A stretch of DNA of 64,000 nt from Pseudomonas sp. DTU_2021_1001937_2_SI_NGA_ILE_001 (GTDB lineage Bacteria > Pseudomonadota > Gammaproteobacteria > Pseudomonadales > Pseudomonadaceae), in the NCBI RefSeq assembly GCF_032463525.1, contig NZ_CP135971.1, positions 2,170,001-2,234,000 on the forward strand, in the 5' to 3' direction. The notes beneath the pieces are model-generated. The model was not told the DNA's origin, made no database searches, and was given only the letters and a program-made list of their open reading frames with translations. Positions 34,524 through 42,711 of this stretch are shown here, one piece after another. A program made the position numbers and the translations under genes. Position 1 is the first letter of the stretch; each line of letters starts with the position of its first letter.

Positions 34524-37220
34524 ATGCCGCAGGTGGACCCCGAATTGTTCGATCGCGGCCAGTTCCAGGCGGAACTGGCCCTGAAAGCCAGCCCTATCGC
34601 CGCTTTCAAGAAGGCCATCCGCCAGGCCGGAGAAGTGCTGGACCAGCGTTTTCGCGCCGGCCGAGACATTCGCCGACTGATCGAGGACCGCGCCTGGTTC
34701 GTCGACAACATCCTCCAGCAGGCCTGGAGCCAGTTCGACTGGCAGGGCGACGCCGACATCGCCCTGCTCGCCGTGGGCGGCTACGGGCGCGGCGAACTGC
34801 ACCCCTATTCGGACATCGACCTGCTGATCCTGCTGGGCGGCGACGACCACGAGACCTTCCGCGACTCCATCGAACGCTTCCTGACCCTGCTCTGGGACAT
34901 CGGCCTGGAAGTGGGCCAGAGCGTGCGCTCGGTGGGTGAATGCGCAGTCGAGGCCCGCGCCGACCTGACGGTGATCACCAACCTGATGGAAAGCCGCACC
35001 ATCGCCGGAGCCGAACACTTGCGCCAGCGCATGCTGGATGTCACCAGCACCGCGCACATGTGGCCGAGCAAGGACTTCTTCCTGGCCAAACGCGCCGAGC
35101 AGAAGGCTCGCCACCACAAGTACAACGACACCGAGTACAACCTGGAGCCCAACGTCAAGGGCTCGCCGGGCGGGCTGCGCGACATCCAGACCATCCTCTG
35201 GGTGGCACGCCGCCAATATGGCACCCTCAACCTCAAGGCCCTGGCCGGCGAAGGGTTTCTGCTGGAAACCGAAAACAATCTGCTGGCCTCTTCGCAGGAA
35301 TTCCTCTGGAAGGTGCGCTATGCCCTGCATATGCTCGCCGGACGCGCCGAAGACCGCCTGCTGTTCGACCACCAGCGCAGCATTGCCGCCCTGCTCGGCT
35401 ACGAGGACACCGAGTCCAAGCGCGCGATCGAAAGCTTCATGCAGAAGTACTACCGGGTGGTGATGAGCATCGCCCAACTGAGCGACCTGATCATCCAGCA
35501 TTTCGAGGAAGTCATCCTCAGCGAGGACGACGGCAGCACCCAGCCGCTCAATTCGCGCTTCCAGCTGCACGACGGTTACATCGAGGCCACCCACGCCAAC
35601 GTGTTCAAGCGCACGCCGTTCGCGATCATCGAGATCTTCGTGCTGATGGCGCAGAACCCCGAGATCAAGGGCGTGCGGGCCAATACCATTCGCCTGCTGC
35701 GCGAACACCGCCACTTGATCAACGACGAGTTCCGCCACGACATCCGCAACACCAGCCTGTTCATCGAGCTGTTCAAGTGCGAGATCGGCATCCACCGCAA
35801 CCTGCGGCGCATGAACCGCTACGGCATCCTTGGCCTGTACCTGCCGGAATTCGGGCATATCGTCGGGCAGATGCAGCACGACCTGTTCCACATCTATACC
35901 GTGGACGCCCACACCCTCAACCTCATCAAGCACCTGCGCAAGCTGCAGTACACCGAGGTTTCGGAGAAATTCCCGCTGGCCAGCAAGATCATGGGGCGGC
36001 TGCCCAAGCCGGAACTCATCTACCTGGCCGGCCTGTACCACGACATCGGCAAGGGCCGCGGCGGCGACCATTCGGAACTCGGAGCAGTGGACGCCGAGGC
36101 CTTCGGTATCCGCCATCAGCTGCCGGCCTGGGACACCCGGCTGATCGTCTGGCTGGTCAGCCATCACCTGGTAATGTCCACCACCGCGCAGCGCAAGGAC
36201 CTCTCCGACCCGCAGGTGATCCACGACTTCGCGCTGTTCGTCGGCGACGAGGTGCACCTGGACTACCTCTACGTGCTGACCGTGGCCGACATCAACGCCA
36301 CCAACCCGACGTTGTGGAACTCCTGGCGCGCCAGCCTGCTGCGCCAGCTCTACACCGAGACCAAGCGTGCCCTGCGCCGCGGCCTGGAGAACCCGGTGGA
36401 CCGTGAAGAGCAGATCCGCCGCACGCAGACCGCCGCACTGGACATTCTGGTGCGCAACGGCACCGACCCGGACGACGTCGAGCAACTGTGGTCCGGGCTG
36501 GGCGACGACTACTTCCTGCGTCACACGGCGGGCGACGTGGCCTGGCACAGCGACGCGATCCTCCAGCAACCCGCCGACGGCGGCCCGCTGGTACTGATCA
36601 AGGAAACCACCCAGCGCGAGTTCGAAGGCGCCACGCAGATCTTCATCTATGCCCCGGACCAGCACGACTTCTTTGCCGTGACCGTGGCGGCCATGGACCA
36701 GTTGAACCTCAACATCCATGACGCGCGGATCATCACCTCCAGCAGCCGCTTCACCCTCGACACCTACATCGTGCTGGACAGCGACGGCGGCTCGATCGGC
36801 AACAACCCAGAACGCATCGAAGAGATCCGCCTGGGCCTGACCGAAGCGCTGCGCAACCCGGACGACTACCCGACCATCATCAAGCGTCGCGTGCCTCGGC
36901 AGCTCAAGCATTTCGCCTTCGCCCCGCAGGTGACCATCCACAACGACGCCCAGCGCCCGGTTACCGTGCTGGAGCTGCTGGCGCCGGATCGACCGGGCCT
37001 GCTGGCGCGGGTCGGCAAGATTTTCCTGGAGTTCGACCTGTCGCTGCAGAACGCCAAGATCGCCACACTGGGCGAGCGGGTGGAAGACGTGTTCTTCATC
37101 ACCGATGCCGACAACCACCCGCTCTCCGACCCGCAGCTGTGCGCCCGACTGCAGGACGCCATCGTCAAGCAACTGAACGTCAACAGCGAACCGGACGGCG
37201 GCTTCCGCCTGAGTATCTGA
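34524..37220 (+). CDS. glnD: Bifunctional [PII] uridylyltransferase / uridylyl-removing enzyme
   Basis: 898 aa nitrogen sensor. It uridylylates PII proteins when glutamine is low and removes UMP when it is high. The nucleotidyltransferase motif [15 protein letters not shown] spans 85-99, the HD hydrolase domain has H506-D507 ([16 protein letters not shown]), and two C-terminal ACT domains (about 707-790 and 815-898) bind glutamine. The map-glnD-dapC order is conserved in Pseudomonas. Confidence 0.98.
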   Translation: MPQVDPELFDRGQFQAELALKASPIAAFKKAIRQAGEVLDQRFRAGRDIRRLIEDRAWFVDNILQQAWSQFDWQGDADIALLAVGGYGRGELHPYSDIDLLILLGGDDHETFRDSIERFLTLLWDIGLEVGQSVRSVGECAVEARADLTVITNLMESRTIAGAEHLRQRMLDVTSTAHMWPSKDFFLAKRAEQKARHHKYNDTEYNLEPNVKGSPGGLRDIQTILWVARRQYGTLNLKALAGEGFLLETENNLLASSQEFLWKVRYALHMLAGRAEDRLLFDHQRSIAALLGYEDTESKRAIESFMQKYYRVVMSIAQLSDLIIQHFEEVILSEDDGSTQPLNSRFQLHDGYIEATHANVFKRTPFAIIEIFVLMAQNPEIKGVRANTIRLLREHRHLINDEFRHDIRNTSLFIELFKCEIGIHRNLRRMNRYGILGLYLPEFGHIVGQMQHDLFHIYTVDAHTLNLIKHLRKLQYTEVSEKFPLASKIMGRLPKPELIYLAGLYHDIGKGRGGDHSELGAVDAEAFGIRHQLPAWDTRLIVWLVSHHLVMSTTAQRKDLSDPQVIHDFALFVGDEVHLDYLYVLTVADINATNPTLWNSWRASLLRQLYTETKRALRRGLENPVDREEQIRRTQTAALDILVRNGTDPDDVEQLWSGLGDDYFLRHTAGDVAWHSDAILQQPADGGPLVLIKETTQREFEGATQIFIYAPDQHDFFAVTVAAMDQLNLNIHDARIITSSSRFTLDTYIVLDSDGGSIGNNPERIEEIRLGLTEALRNPDDYPTIIKRRVPRQLKHFAFAPQVTIHNDAQRPVTVLELLAPDRPGLLARVGKIFLEFDLSLQNAKIATLGERVEDVFFITDADNHPLSDPQLCARLQDAIVKQLNVNSEPDGGFRLSI

Positions 37221-37231
37221 CCTGATTCGAA

Positions 37232-37251
37232 GGCGCCCGGCGGCGGGCGCC
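37232..37251 (+). repeat. Stem-loop between glnD and dapC
   Basis: GGCGCCCG and CGGGCGCC form a perfect 8-bp GC stem around GCGG, 12 bases after the glnD stop. No T run follows, so it more likely stabilises the glnD 3' end than terminates transcription. Confidence 0.55.
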
Positions 37252-37273
37252 CTGCACCCTCGAGACCTGCCTC

Positions 37274-38467
37274 ATGAACAACGCGATGCAACAGCTCCAG
37301 CCCTACCCGTTCGAAAAGCTGCGCGCCCTGCTCGGCAGCGTGACGCCCAACCCGGACAAGCGCCCTATCGCCCTCTCTATCGGTGAGCCCAAGCACAAGT
37401 CGCCCGACTTCGTCGCCAAGGCCCTGGCCGACAACCTCGACCAGATGGCCGTGTACCCGACCACCCTGGGCCTGCCGGCGCTGCGCGAAGCCATCGGTCA
37501 CTGGTGCGAGCGGCGCTTCGGCGTACCGGCCGGCTGGATCGACCCGGCCAGCCACGTCCTGCCGGTCAACGGCACCCGCGAGGCGCTGTTCGCCTTCACC
37601 CAGACCGTGGTGCAGCGCGAGGCCAACGGCCTGGTGGTCAGCCCCAACCCCTTCTACCAGATCTACGAAGGCGCGGCGTTTCTCGCCGGCGCCCAGCCGC
37701 ACTACTTGCCGTGCCTGAGCGAAAACGGCTTCAACCCGGACTTCGACGCCGTGTCGCCGGAAACCTGGCAACGCTGCCAGATTCTCTTCCTGTGCTCGCC
37801 GGGCAACCCCACCGGTGCCCTGGTACCGCTGCCCACCCTGAAAAAGCTGATCGCCCTGGCCGATCAGTACGACTTCGTGATCGCCGCCGACGAATGCTAC
37901 AGCGAGCTGTACTTCGACGAGCAGAGCCCGCCGCCGGGCCTGCTGAGCGCCTGCGCTGAACTGGGCCGCCAGGACTTCAAGCGCTGCGTGGTGTTCCACA
38001 GCCTGTCCAAGCGCTCCAACCTGCCCGGCCTGCGCTCCGGCTTCGTGGCCGGCGACGCCGAGATCCTCAAGGCCTTCCTGCTGTACCGCACCTACCACGG
38101 CTGCGCCATGCCGGTGCAGACCCAGCTGGCCAGCATCGCCGCCTGGAACGATGAGGCCCACGTACGTGCCAACCGAGACCTGTACCGCGAAAAGTTCGAC
38201 GCCGTGCTGGACATCCTCGGCCCGGTGATGGACGTGCAGCGCCCCGACGGCAGCTTCTACCTGTGGCCTTCGGTCGGCCAGGACGACGCTGCGTTCTGCC
38301 GCGACCTGTATGCCGAACAGCACGTTACGGTGGTACCGGGCTCCTACCTGTCGCGGGACGTCGACGGCTTCAACCCCGGCGCCGGCCGCGTGCGCATGGC
38401 CCTGGTCGCACCGCTGGACGAGTGCATCGAGGCCGCCGAGCGGATCCGTGCGTTCGTCCAACGCTGA
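37274..38467 (+). CDS. dapC: Succinyldiaminopimelate transaminase
   Basis: 397 aa class I/II aminotransferase. It converts N-succinyl-2-amino-6-ketopimelate to succinyl-diaminopimelate using glutamate, in lysine and peptidoglycan precursor synthesis. The PLP lysine is K246 in SLSKRSNLPGLRSGF, and CSPGNPTGA is the cofactor-binding motif. DapD (39026) and DapE (45274), which act just before and after it, are encoded nearby on the same strand, supporting the specific assignment over other aminotransferases. Confidence 0.93.
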   Translation: MNNAMQQLQPYPFEKLRALLGSVTPNPDKRPIALSIGEPKHKSPDFVAKALADNLDQMAVYPTTLGLPALREAIGHWCERRFGVPAGWIDPASHVLPVNGTREALFAFTQTVVQREANGLVVSPNPFYQIYEGAAFLAGAQPHYLPCLSENGFNPDFDAVSPETWQRCQILFLCSPGNPTGALVPLPTLKKLIALADQYDFVIAADECYSELYFDEQSPPPGLLSACAELGRQDFKRCVVFHSLSKRSNLPGLRSGFVAGDAEILKAFLLYRTYHGCAMPVQTQLASIAAWNDEAHVRANRDLYREKFDAVLDILGPVMDVQRPDGSFYLWPSVGQDDAAFCRDLYAEQHVTVVPGSYLSRDVDGFNPGAGRVRMALVAPLDECIEAAERIRAFVQR

Positions 38468-38475
38468 CAGCCTGC

Positions 38476-38508
38476 GCGCACCACGGTACAGGCGCTGCCG
38501 TGGTGCGC
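38476..38508 (+). terminator. Strong stem-loop downstream of dapC
   Basis: GCGCACCACGG pairs perfectly with CCGTGGTGCGC (11 bp) around an 11-base loop, eight bases after the dapC stop. Only a weak T-containing tail follows, so termination efficiency is uncertain. A CATAAT -10-like element appears further on at about 38565, before the next gene. Confidence 0.5.
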
Positions 38509-38609
38509 CGTGCGGATTGTCAGACAGATCGCCACGCGCCTCGGGCACAGTGGCGTTTGCCATGGCATAATCACCGGCTGTTTTCAGCGATGCATGGGAA
38601 ATACCGGCA

Positions 38610-38981
38610 ATGGCCACAACCGCCAAAGACAGCAACAGCGTGCGCATCTACGGCATCAAGGCCTGCGACACGATGAAGAAAGCCCGTACCTGGCTCGAAG
38701 AACACGCCGTGAGCCACGATTTCCACGACTACAAGACTCAGGGCATCGACCGTGAGCACCTCACCCGCTGGTGCGACGAACACGGTTGGCAAGTGGTCCT
38801 GAACCGCGCCGGCACCACCTTCCGCAAGCTCGACGAGGCGCAGAAAGCCGACCTCGACCAGGCCAAGGCCATCGAGCTGATGCTGGCGCAACCGTCGATG
38901 ATCAAGCGCCCGGTGCTCGATCTCGGCGAGCGAACCCTGATTGGCTTCAAGCCCGAACTCTATGCGGCAGCGTTGCAGTAG
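38610..38981 (+). CDS. ArsC/Spx-family reductase of YffB type
   Basis: 123 aa thioredoxin-fold protein of the arsenate-reductase/Spx family. The single active-site cysteine is C19 in IKACDTMKKA, with no second cysteine in a CXXC; GERTLIGFKPE near the C-terminus is typical of YffB-like proteins, which probably use glutathione. The cellular substrate is unknown. In E. coli yffB lies next to dapE, and here it lies between dapC and dapD, so the link with diaminopimelate genes recurs. It probably does not confer arsenate resistance. Confidence 0.88.
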   Translation: MATTAKDSNSVRIYGIKACDTMKKARTWLEEHAVSHDFHDYKTQGIDREHLTRWCDEHGWQVVLNRAGTTFRKLDEAQKADLDQAKAIELMLAQPSMIKRPVLDLGERTLIGFKPELYAAALQ

Positions 38982-39025
38982 GCCCTTGCGCCACTGACGC
39001 CCCCGATCACTCAAGAGGAATCTGC

Positions 39026-40060
39026 ATGTCCACTACCCCATTCAGCCTGGCCTTCGGTGTCGGCACCCAGAACCGCCAGGGCGCCTGGCTGGAAGTCTTC
39101 TACGCCCTGCCCCTGCTCAAGCCATCGGCCGAGCTGGTCGCCGCCGTAGCGCCGCTGCTGGGCTACACCGGTGGTAACCAGGCCATCGCCTTCAATACCG
39201 ACCTGGCTGCGAAACTGGCCGAAGCGGTCAAGCCGGTGGACGCCGCCCAGGCTGCCCTGCTGACCCGCCTGGCCGAAAGCCACAAACCGCTGGTTGCCAC
39301 CCTGCTGGCCGAAGACGCCGCCCTGACCTCCACCCCCGAGGCCTACCTGAAGCTGCACCTGCTCTCGCACCGCCTGGTCAAGCCACACGGCCTGAGCCTG
39401 GCCGGTATCTTCCCGCTGCTGCCGAACGTGGCCTGGACCAACCAGGGCGCCGTCGACCTGGCCGAGCTGGGCGAGCGCCAGCTCGAAGCCCGCCTGAAAG
39501 GCGAGCTGCTGGAAGTCTTCTCGGTGGACAAGTTCCCGAAAATGACCGACTACGTGGTGCCGGCCGGTGTGCGTATCGCCGACAGCGCCCGTGTGCGCCT
39601 GGGCGCCTACGTGGGTGAAGGCACCACCGTGATGCACGAAGGTTTCGTCAATTTCAACGGTGGCACCGAAGGCCCTGGCATGATCGAAGGCCGTGTATCG
39701 GCGGGCGTATTCGTCGGCAAGGGCTCGGACCTGGGCGGTGGCTGCTCGACCATGGGCACCCTGTCGGGCGGCGGCAACATCGTCATCAGCGTGGGCGAAG
39801 GCTGCCTGATCGGCGCCAACGCCGGTATCGGCATCCCGCTGGGTGACCGCAATACCGTCGAAGCCGGCCTGTACATCACCGCTGGCACCAAGGTGGCCCT
39901 GCTCGACGAGAACAACCAACTGGTACGCACGCTCAAGGCCCGCGACCTGGCCGGCCAGCCTGACCTGCTGTTCCGCCGCAACTCGCAGACCGGCGCCGTG
40001 GAGTGCAAGACCCACAAGTCGGCCATCGAGCTGAACGAAGCCCTGCACGCCCACAACTGA
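39026..40060 (+). CDS. dapD: 2,3,4,5-tetrahydropyridine-2,6-dicarboxylate N-succinyltransferase
   Basis: 344 aa, the long Pseudomonas type of DapD. It succinylates tetrahydrodipicolinate with succinyl-CoA, the first step of the succinylase branch to diaminopimelate. An N-terminal helical domain precedes a left-handed beta-helix of hexapeptide repeats (ARVRLGAYVGEGTTVMHEG and following). The start MSTTPFSLAFGVG has AAGAGGAA upstream; a longer frame reading in from the previous gene is not used. Confidence 0.96.
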   Translation: MSTTPFSLAFGVGTQNRQGAWLEVFYALPLLKPSAELVAAVAPLLGYTGGNQAIAFNTDLAAKLAEAVKPVDAAQAALLTRLAESHKPLVATLLAEDAALTSTPEAYLKLHLLSHRLVKPHGLSLAGIFPLLPNVAWTNQGAVDLAELGERQLEARLKGELLEVFSVDKFPKMTDYVVPAGVRIADSARVRLGAYVGEGTTVMHEGFVNFNGGTEGPGMIEGRVSAGVFVGKGSDLGGGCSTMGTLSGGGNIVISVGEGCLIGANAGIGIPLGDRNTVEAGLYITAGTKVALLDENNQLVRTLKARDLAGQPDLLFRRNSQTGAVECKTHKSAIELNEALHAHN

Positions 40061-40068
40061 TGCCGTGT

Positions 40069-40097
40069 TCGGGTCCGGGCGCTGCCGCCTGGACCCG
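40069..40097 (+). repeat. Stem-loop between dapD and csdA
   Basis: CGGGTCC and GGACCCG form a 7-bp stem with a GC-rich 15-base loop, nine bases after the dapD stop. There is no T run, so a terminator role is unproven. Confidence 0.4.
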
Positions 40098-40119
40098 CCT
40101 GACCGAACCGGACTGACCC

Positions 40120-41325
40120 ATGCCCCTCATTTCGCCCTGGCGCGCCGACTTTCCTGCCATCGACGCCCTGCTCCGGCAAGGCCAGACCTATCTGGACAGC
40201 GCCGCCACCACGCAGAAACCCCAGGCATTGCTCGATGCCCTGACCCGTTACTACGCCACCGGCGCCGCCAACGTGCATCGGGCCCAGCACCTGCCGGGCG
40301 CGCATGCCACCCAGGCATTCGAGGCCTCACGGCAGAAGATCGCCCATTGGCTCAATGCCGACGCCGGCGGCCAGATCATCTTCACCCATGGCGCCACCTC
40401 GGCGCTCAACCTGCTGGCCTATGGCCTGGAGCCACGCTTCGCCGCTGGCGACGAGATTGCCATCAGCGCCCTGGAGCACCATGCCAACCTGCTGCCCTGG
40501 CAGCAGCTGGCGCAGCGCCGTGGCCTGAAGCTGGTGGTGCTGCCACTGGATGGCCACGGCCTGATCGACCTCGACGCTGCCGCGACGCTGATCGGCCCGC
40601 GCACCCGTCTGCTGGCAGTCAGCCAGTTCTCCAATGTGCTGGGCGCCTGGCAACCCCTGCAACGCCTGCTGGCCCTGGCCCGCGGGCAAGGTGCACTGAC
40701 CGTGGTCGACGGTGCCCAGGGCGTGGTGCATGGCCGGCATGACGTGCAGGCGCTGGGTTGCGATTTCTATGTGTTCTCAAGCCACAAACTGTACGGCCCG
40801 GAAGGCCTCGGCATTCTCTACGCCCGCAATTGGGCGCTGGAACAGCTGGCGCACTGGCAGTTCGGTGGCGAGATGGTCCTCGACGCCGATTACCACCAGG
40901 CCCAGTTCCGCGCCGCACCACTGGGCTTCGAGGCCGGCACGCCGCCGATCGCCAGCGTCATCGGCCTGGGTGCCACCCTCGACTACCTCGACAGCCTGGA
41001 TAACCAGGCGCTGGCCGAGCATGAAGCGCGCCTGCACAAACGCCTGCTCGAAGGCCTGCAGCAACGCGAGCGCATCCGCATCCTCGGAGCACCCGAGCTG
41101 GCGCTGGTCAGCTTCGTCGCCGAAGGCATCCACAGCGCCGACCTGGCCCACCTGCTCACCGAACAAGGTATCGCCGTGCGCGCCGGCCATCACTGTGCGA
41201 TGCCGCTGCTCAAGAGCCTCGGCCTGTCCGGTGCCATCCGCGTATCGCTGGGGTTGTACAACGACTCGGACGACCTGCTGCGCTTCTTCGCCGCCCTGGA
41301 CCAGGCCCTGGAGCTGCTGGCATGA
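40120..41325 (+). CDS. csdA: Cysteine desulfurase CsdA (SufS family)
   Basis: 401 aa PLP enzyme. It removes sulfur from cysteine as a persulfide on its own cysteine and passes it to CsdE. The PLP lysine is K223 (SSHKLYGPEG) and the catalytic cysteine is C359 (AGHHCAMPLL). The csdE gene overlaps its stop by four bases, which favours CsdA over the SufS of the suf operon. In E. coli the CsdA-CsdE pair supports TcdA/CsdL, whose gene follows here on the opposite strand. Confidence 0.93.
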   Translation: MPLISPWRADFPAIDALLRQGQTYLDSAATTQKPQALLDALTRYYATGAANVHRAQHLPGAHATQAFEASRQKIAHWLNADAGGQIIFTHGATSALNLLAYGLEPRFAAGDEIAISALEHHANLLPWQQLAQRRGLKLVVLPLDGHGLIDLDAAATLIGPRTRLLAVSQFSNVLGAWQPLQRLLALARGQGALTVVDGAQGVVHGRHDVQALGCDFYVFSSHKLYGPEGLGILYARNWALEQLAHWQFGGEMVLDADYHQAQFRAAPLGFEAGTPPIASVIGLGATLDYLDSLDNQALAEHEARLHKRLLEGLQQRERIRILGAPELALVSFVAEGIHSADLAHLLTEQGIAVRAGHHCAMPLLKSLGLSGAIRVSLGLYNDSDDLLRFFAALDQALELLA

Positions 41326-41729
41326 GCCTGTCGCCTGAGGCCCAGGCGGCGCTCGACGCTTTCGCTGGCCAACCGGGCTGGGAACAGCGCGCACGCCTGC
41401 TGATGCAGTGGGGCGAACGCCTGCCAGCGCTCGGCGAGGCGCAGCGCACGGAACAGCATCGGGTGCACGGTTGCGAAAGCCAGGTCTGGCTGCTGGGCGA
41501 ATGTCACGATGGGCGCTGGCAATTCCGCGCCAGCAGCGATGCGCGCCTGCTGCGCGGCCTGCTGGCGCTGCTGCTGGTGCGGGTCAACGACCTGCCGGCC
41601 GAGCAGTTGCAGCAGGTCGACGTGGCGCAGTGGTTCGACAGCCTGGGCCTGGGCCGTCAGCTTTCTCCGTCGCGCAGCAACGGCCTGAATGCCGTACTGC
41701 AGCGCATGCGCGAGCTGACTCAGGCCTGA
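41322..41729 (+). CDS. csdE: SufE-like sulfur acceptor CsdE
   Basis: 135 aa SufE-fold protein. The acceptor cysteine is C51 in HRVHGCESQVWL. It receives persulfide from CsdA and stimulates it. The start overlaps csdA (ATGA) and the last ten bases overlap the end of the convergent tcdA. Confidence 0.93.
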   Translation: MSLSPEAQAALDAFAGQPGWEQRARLLMQWGERLPALGEAQRTEQHRVHGCESQVWLLGECHDGRWQFRASSDARLLRGLLALLLVRVNDLPAEQLQQVDVAQWFDSLGLGRQLSPSRSNGLNAVLQRMRELTQA

Positions 41730-42541
41730 TCGGCCGCTGCCCGCAGGCGCTCGGCCGGGCGCCGCGCACCGGCCACCAGCTTGTCTACCGCCTTGCTCGC
41801 CGCGACCATGCCGAAGGTCGCGGTGACCATCATCACCGCGCCGAAGCCACCGGCACAGTCCAGGCGCACCCCCTCACCGACGAAGGTCTTGCTCTGGCAC
41901 ACGCTGCCGTCGGGCATCGGGTAGCGCAACTGCTCGCTGGAAAACACGCAGGGCACGCTGTAGTGACGGTTCGGAGTGCGTGAGAAGCCATAGTCGCGGC
42001 GCAGCGTGGAGCGCACCTTGGCGGCCAGCGGGTCATTGAAGGTGCGGTTCAGGTCGCAGACCTGGATCTGCGTCGGGTCGATCTGCCCGCCGGCACCGCC
42101 GGTGGTCACCAGTTGAATCTTGCGCCGTTTGCACCAGGCGATCAGCGCCGCCTTGGCCTTTACGCTGTCGATGCAGTCGACGACGAAGTCCAGCTCTTGA
42201 GTGATGTATTCGGCCAGGGTGTCCTGAGTGACGAAATCCGCCACGGCATGCACCACGCAATCGGGATTGATGGCGCGGATGCGCTCGGCCATGACCTCGA
42301 CCTTGGCGCGCCCTACGGTGCCCTCCAGCGCATGCAGCTGGCGGTTGGTGTTGCTGACGCAGACGTCGTCCAGGTCGAACAGCGAGATTTCGCCGACCCC
42401 GGAGCGCGCCAGCGCTTCCGCCGCCCAGGAGCCCACCCCGCCGATGCCGATGACTGCCACATGGGCGGCACGCAGACGCGCCAGCCCCTCGTTGCCGTAC
42501 AACCGGGCGATACCTGCGAAACGTGGATCTGCTGTGCTCAT
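41720..42541 (-). CDS. tcdA: tRNA threonylcarbamoyladenosine dehydratase TcdA
   Basis: 273 aa E1-like (ThiF/MoeB) protein, formerly YgdL/CsdL. It uses ATP to cyclise t6A37 of tRNAs to ct6A. The nucleotide-binding motif VIGIGGVGSWAAEALARSG and the downstream DDVCVSNTNRQ are clear. Its gene faces csdA-csdE, whose products supply sulfur to it in E. coli. The TsaB protein needed to make its t6A substrate is also encoded in this window at 60121. Confidence 0.95.
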   Translation of the reverse strand: MSTADPRFAGIARLYGNEGLARLRAAHVAVIGIGGVGSWAAEALARSGVGEISLFDLDDVCVSNTNRQLHALEGTVGRAKVEVMAERIRAINPDCVVHAVADFVTQDTLAEYITQELDFVVDCIDSVKAKAALIAWCKRRKIQLVTTGGAGGQIDPTQIQVCDLNRTFNDPLAAKVRSTLRRDYGFSRTPNRHYSVPCVFSSEQLRYPMPDGSVCQSKTFVGEGVRLDCAGGFGAVMMVTATFGMVAASKAVDKLVAGARRPAERLRAAADQA

Positions 42542-42711
42542 GCGCGGGACCTCGAAAACCGGCGCGCAGTATACGTCCTGCGCGCCCGTTTGGTGAGTGC
42601 CGCGCCCTCGAGGGGTTCAGGCAAGTGGGCAGTTCTGACAGTTTCGCGGCCTGTCGCATGGGCCCATGCTGACGAACAACGGTTCTTCCCCTCAGCCGGA
42701 CACCTCGCGCC

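Noticed and set aside
34425-37172. 915-codon open frame antisense to glnD
   Set aside because: glnD has all its domains intact on the plus strand; the antisense product shows only shadow composition.
38610-38981. Arsenate resistance gene
   Set aside because: It is of YffB/Spx type with one active-site cysteine and sits among dap genes without arsR or arsB.
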